From Sphingomonas sp. (GTDB taxonomy: Bacteria; Pseudomonadota; Alphaproteobacteria; Sphingomonadales; Sphingomonadaceae): a stretch of DNA of 5,646 nt. Location: NCBI GenBank assembly GCA_019747165.1, contig JAIERC010000368.1, positions 1 through 5,646 on the forward strand, in the 5' to 3' direction. The translations under genes and the position numbers were made by a program. Of this stretch, positions 5,549-5,646 are shown in pieces. A model generated the notes under the pieces. The model had not been told where the DNA came from and did no database searches. It was given only the letters and a program-made list of their open reading frames with translations. Numbering within the stretch: the stretch's first letter is position 1; every line of letters starts with the position of its first letter.

Positions 5549-5646
5549 TTACGGCAGCAAGACGCCGTCAATGACGTGGATCACGCCGTTCGACTGGTTC
5601 ACATCAGCAATCGTGATGTGTGCGCTATGGCCCTTGGCATCGGTCA
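5549..5646 (-). CDS. Fasciclin (FAS1) domain protein, C-terminal fragment
   Basis: The last 31 codons read, after two bases of a split codon, TDAKGHSAHITIADVNQS then NGVIHVIDGVLLP and a TAA at 5551-5549. The NQSNGVIHVID.VLLP ending is the conserved H2 motif and terminal strand of FAS1 domains, which mediate adhesion in secreted or surface proteins. Sphingomonads often carry several small secreted single-domain members, and the protein ending immediately after LLP fits that type. The N-terminus and any signal peptide lie outside the window. It is followed by a tandem terminator and is probably not co-transcribed with btaA. Confidence 0.85.
   Translation of the reverse strand, partial: TDAKGHSAHITIADVNQSNGVIHVIDGVLLP

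Overview
The window is GC-rich, densely coded DNA from an alphaproteobacterium, most probably a sphingomonad (Sphingomonadales). Three things point there. The ALA synthase (C4 haem pathway) closely resembles the alphaproteobacterial type. A plsY-dprA pair sits at the left edge. The right edge holds the end of a secreted fasciclin-domain protein of a kind common in sphingomonads. There are no tRNAs, rRNAs, insertion sequences, CRISPR arrays or phage genes; it reads as ordinary chromosome.

Layout: the minus strand carries the first 11 codons of a probable dprA (1-33) and plsY (38-643, TTG start with a strong ribosome binding site). A 102-base divergent spacer separates plsY from murI (746-1543, plus strand). 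hemA follows (about 1689-2906, plus strand; an alternative start at 1629 is possible). Only 30 bases separate hemA from a convergent minus-strand block of three tightly packed genes, in transcription order btaA (5294-4071), btaB (4062-3382) and a small DUF3429-like membrane protein (3377-2937). A 254-base non-coding stretch (5295-5548) then separates btaA from the 3' end of a fasciclin-domain gene that enters from the right.

Function: PlsY makes lysophosphatidate for membrane phospholipids, MurI makes D-glutamate for peptidoglycan and HemA makes 5-aminolevulinate for haem. BtaA and BtaB together convert diacylglycerol to the phosphorus-free betaine lipid DGTS, which bacteria such as Rhodobacter sphaeroides make when phosphate is scarce. 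The membrane protein appears to be the third gene of the bta operon and its role is unknown.

The most interesting non-coding part is 5388-5527. On the minus strand it holds two perfect 10-bp stem-loops, each followed by a T-rich tract (tandem terminators). Two further stem-loops lie between them, and the three hairpins after the first terminator have C-rich loops. This may be just a double terminator, or a small RNA with anti-Shine-Dalgarno-type loops. No radically new system is evident; the best leads are this RNA candidate and the unknown membrane protein tied to betaine-lipid synthesis.
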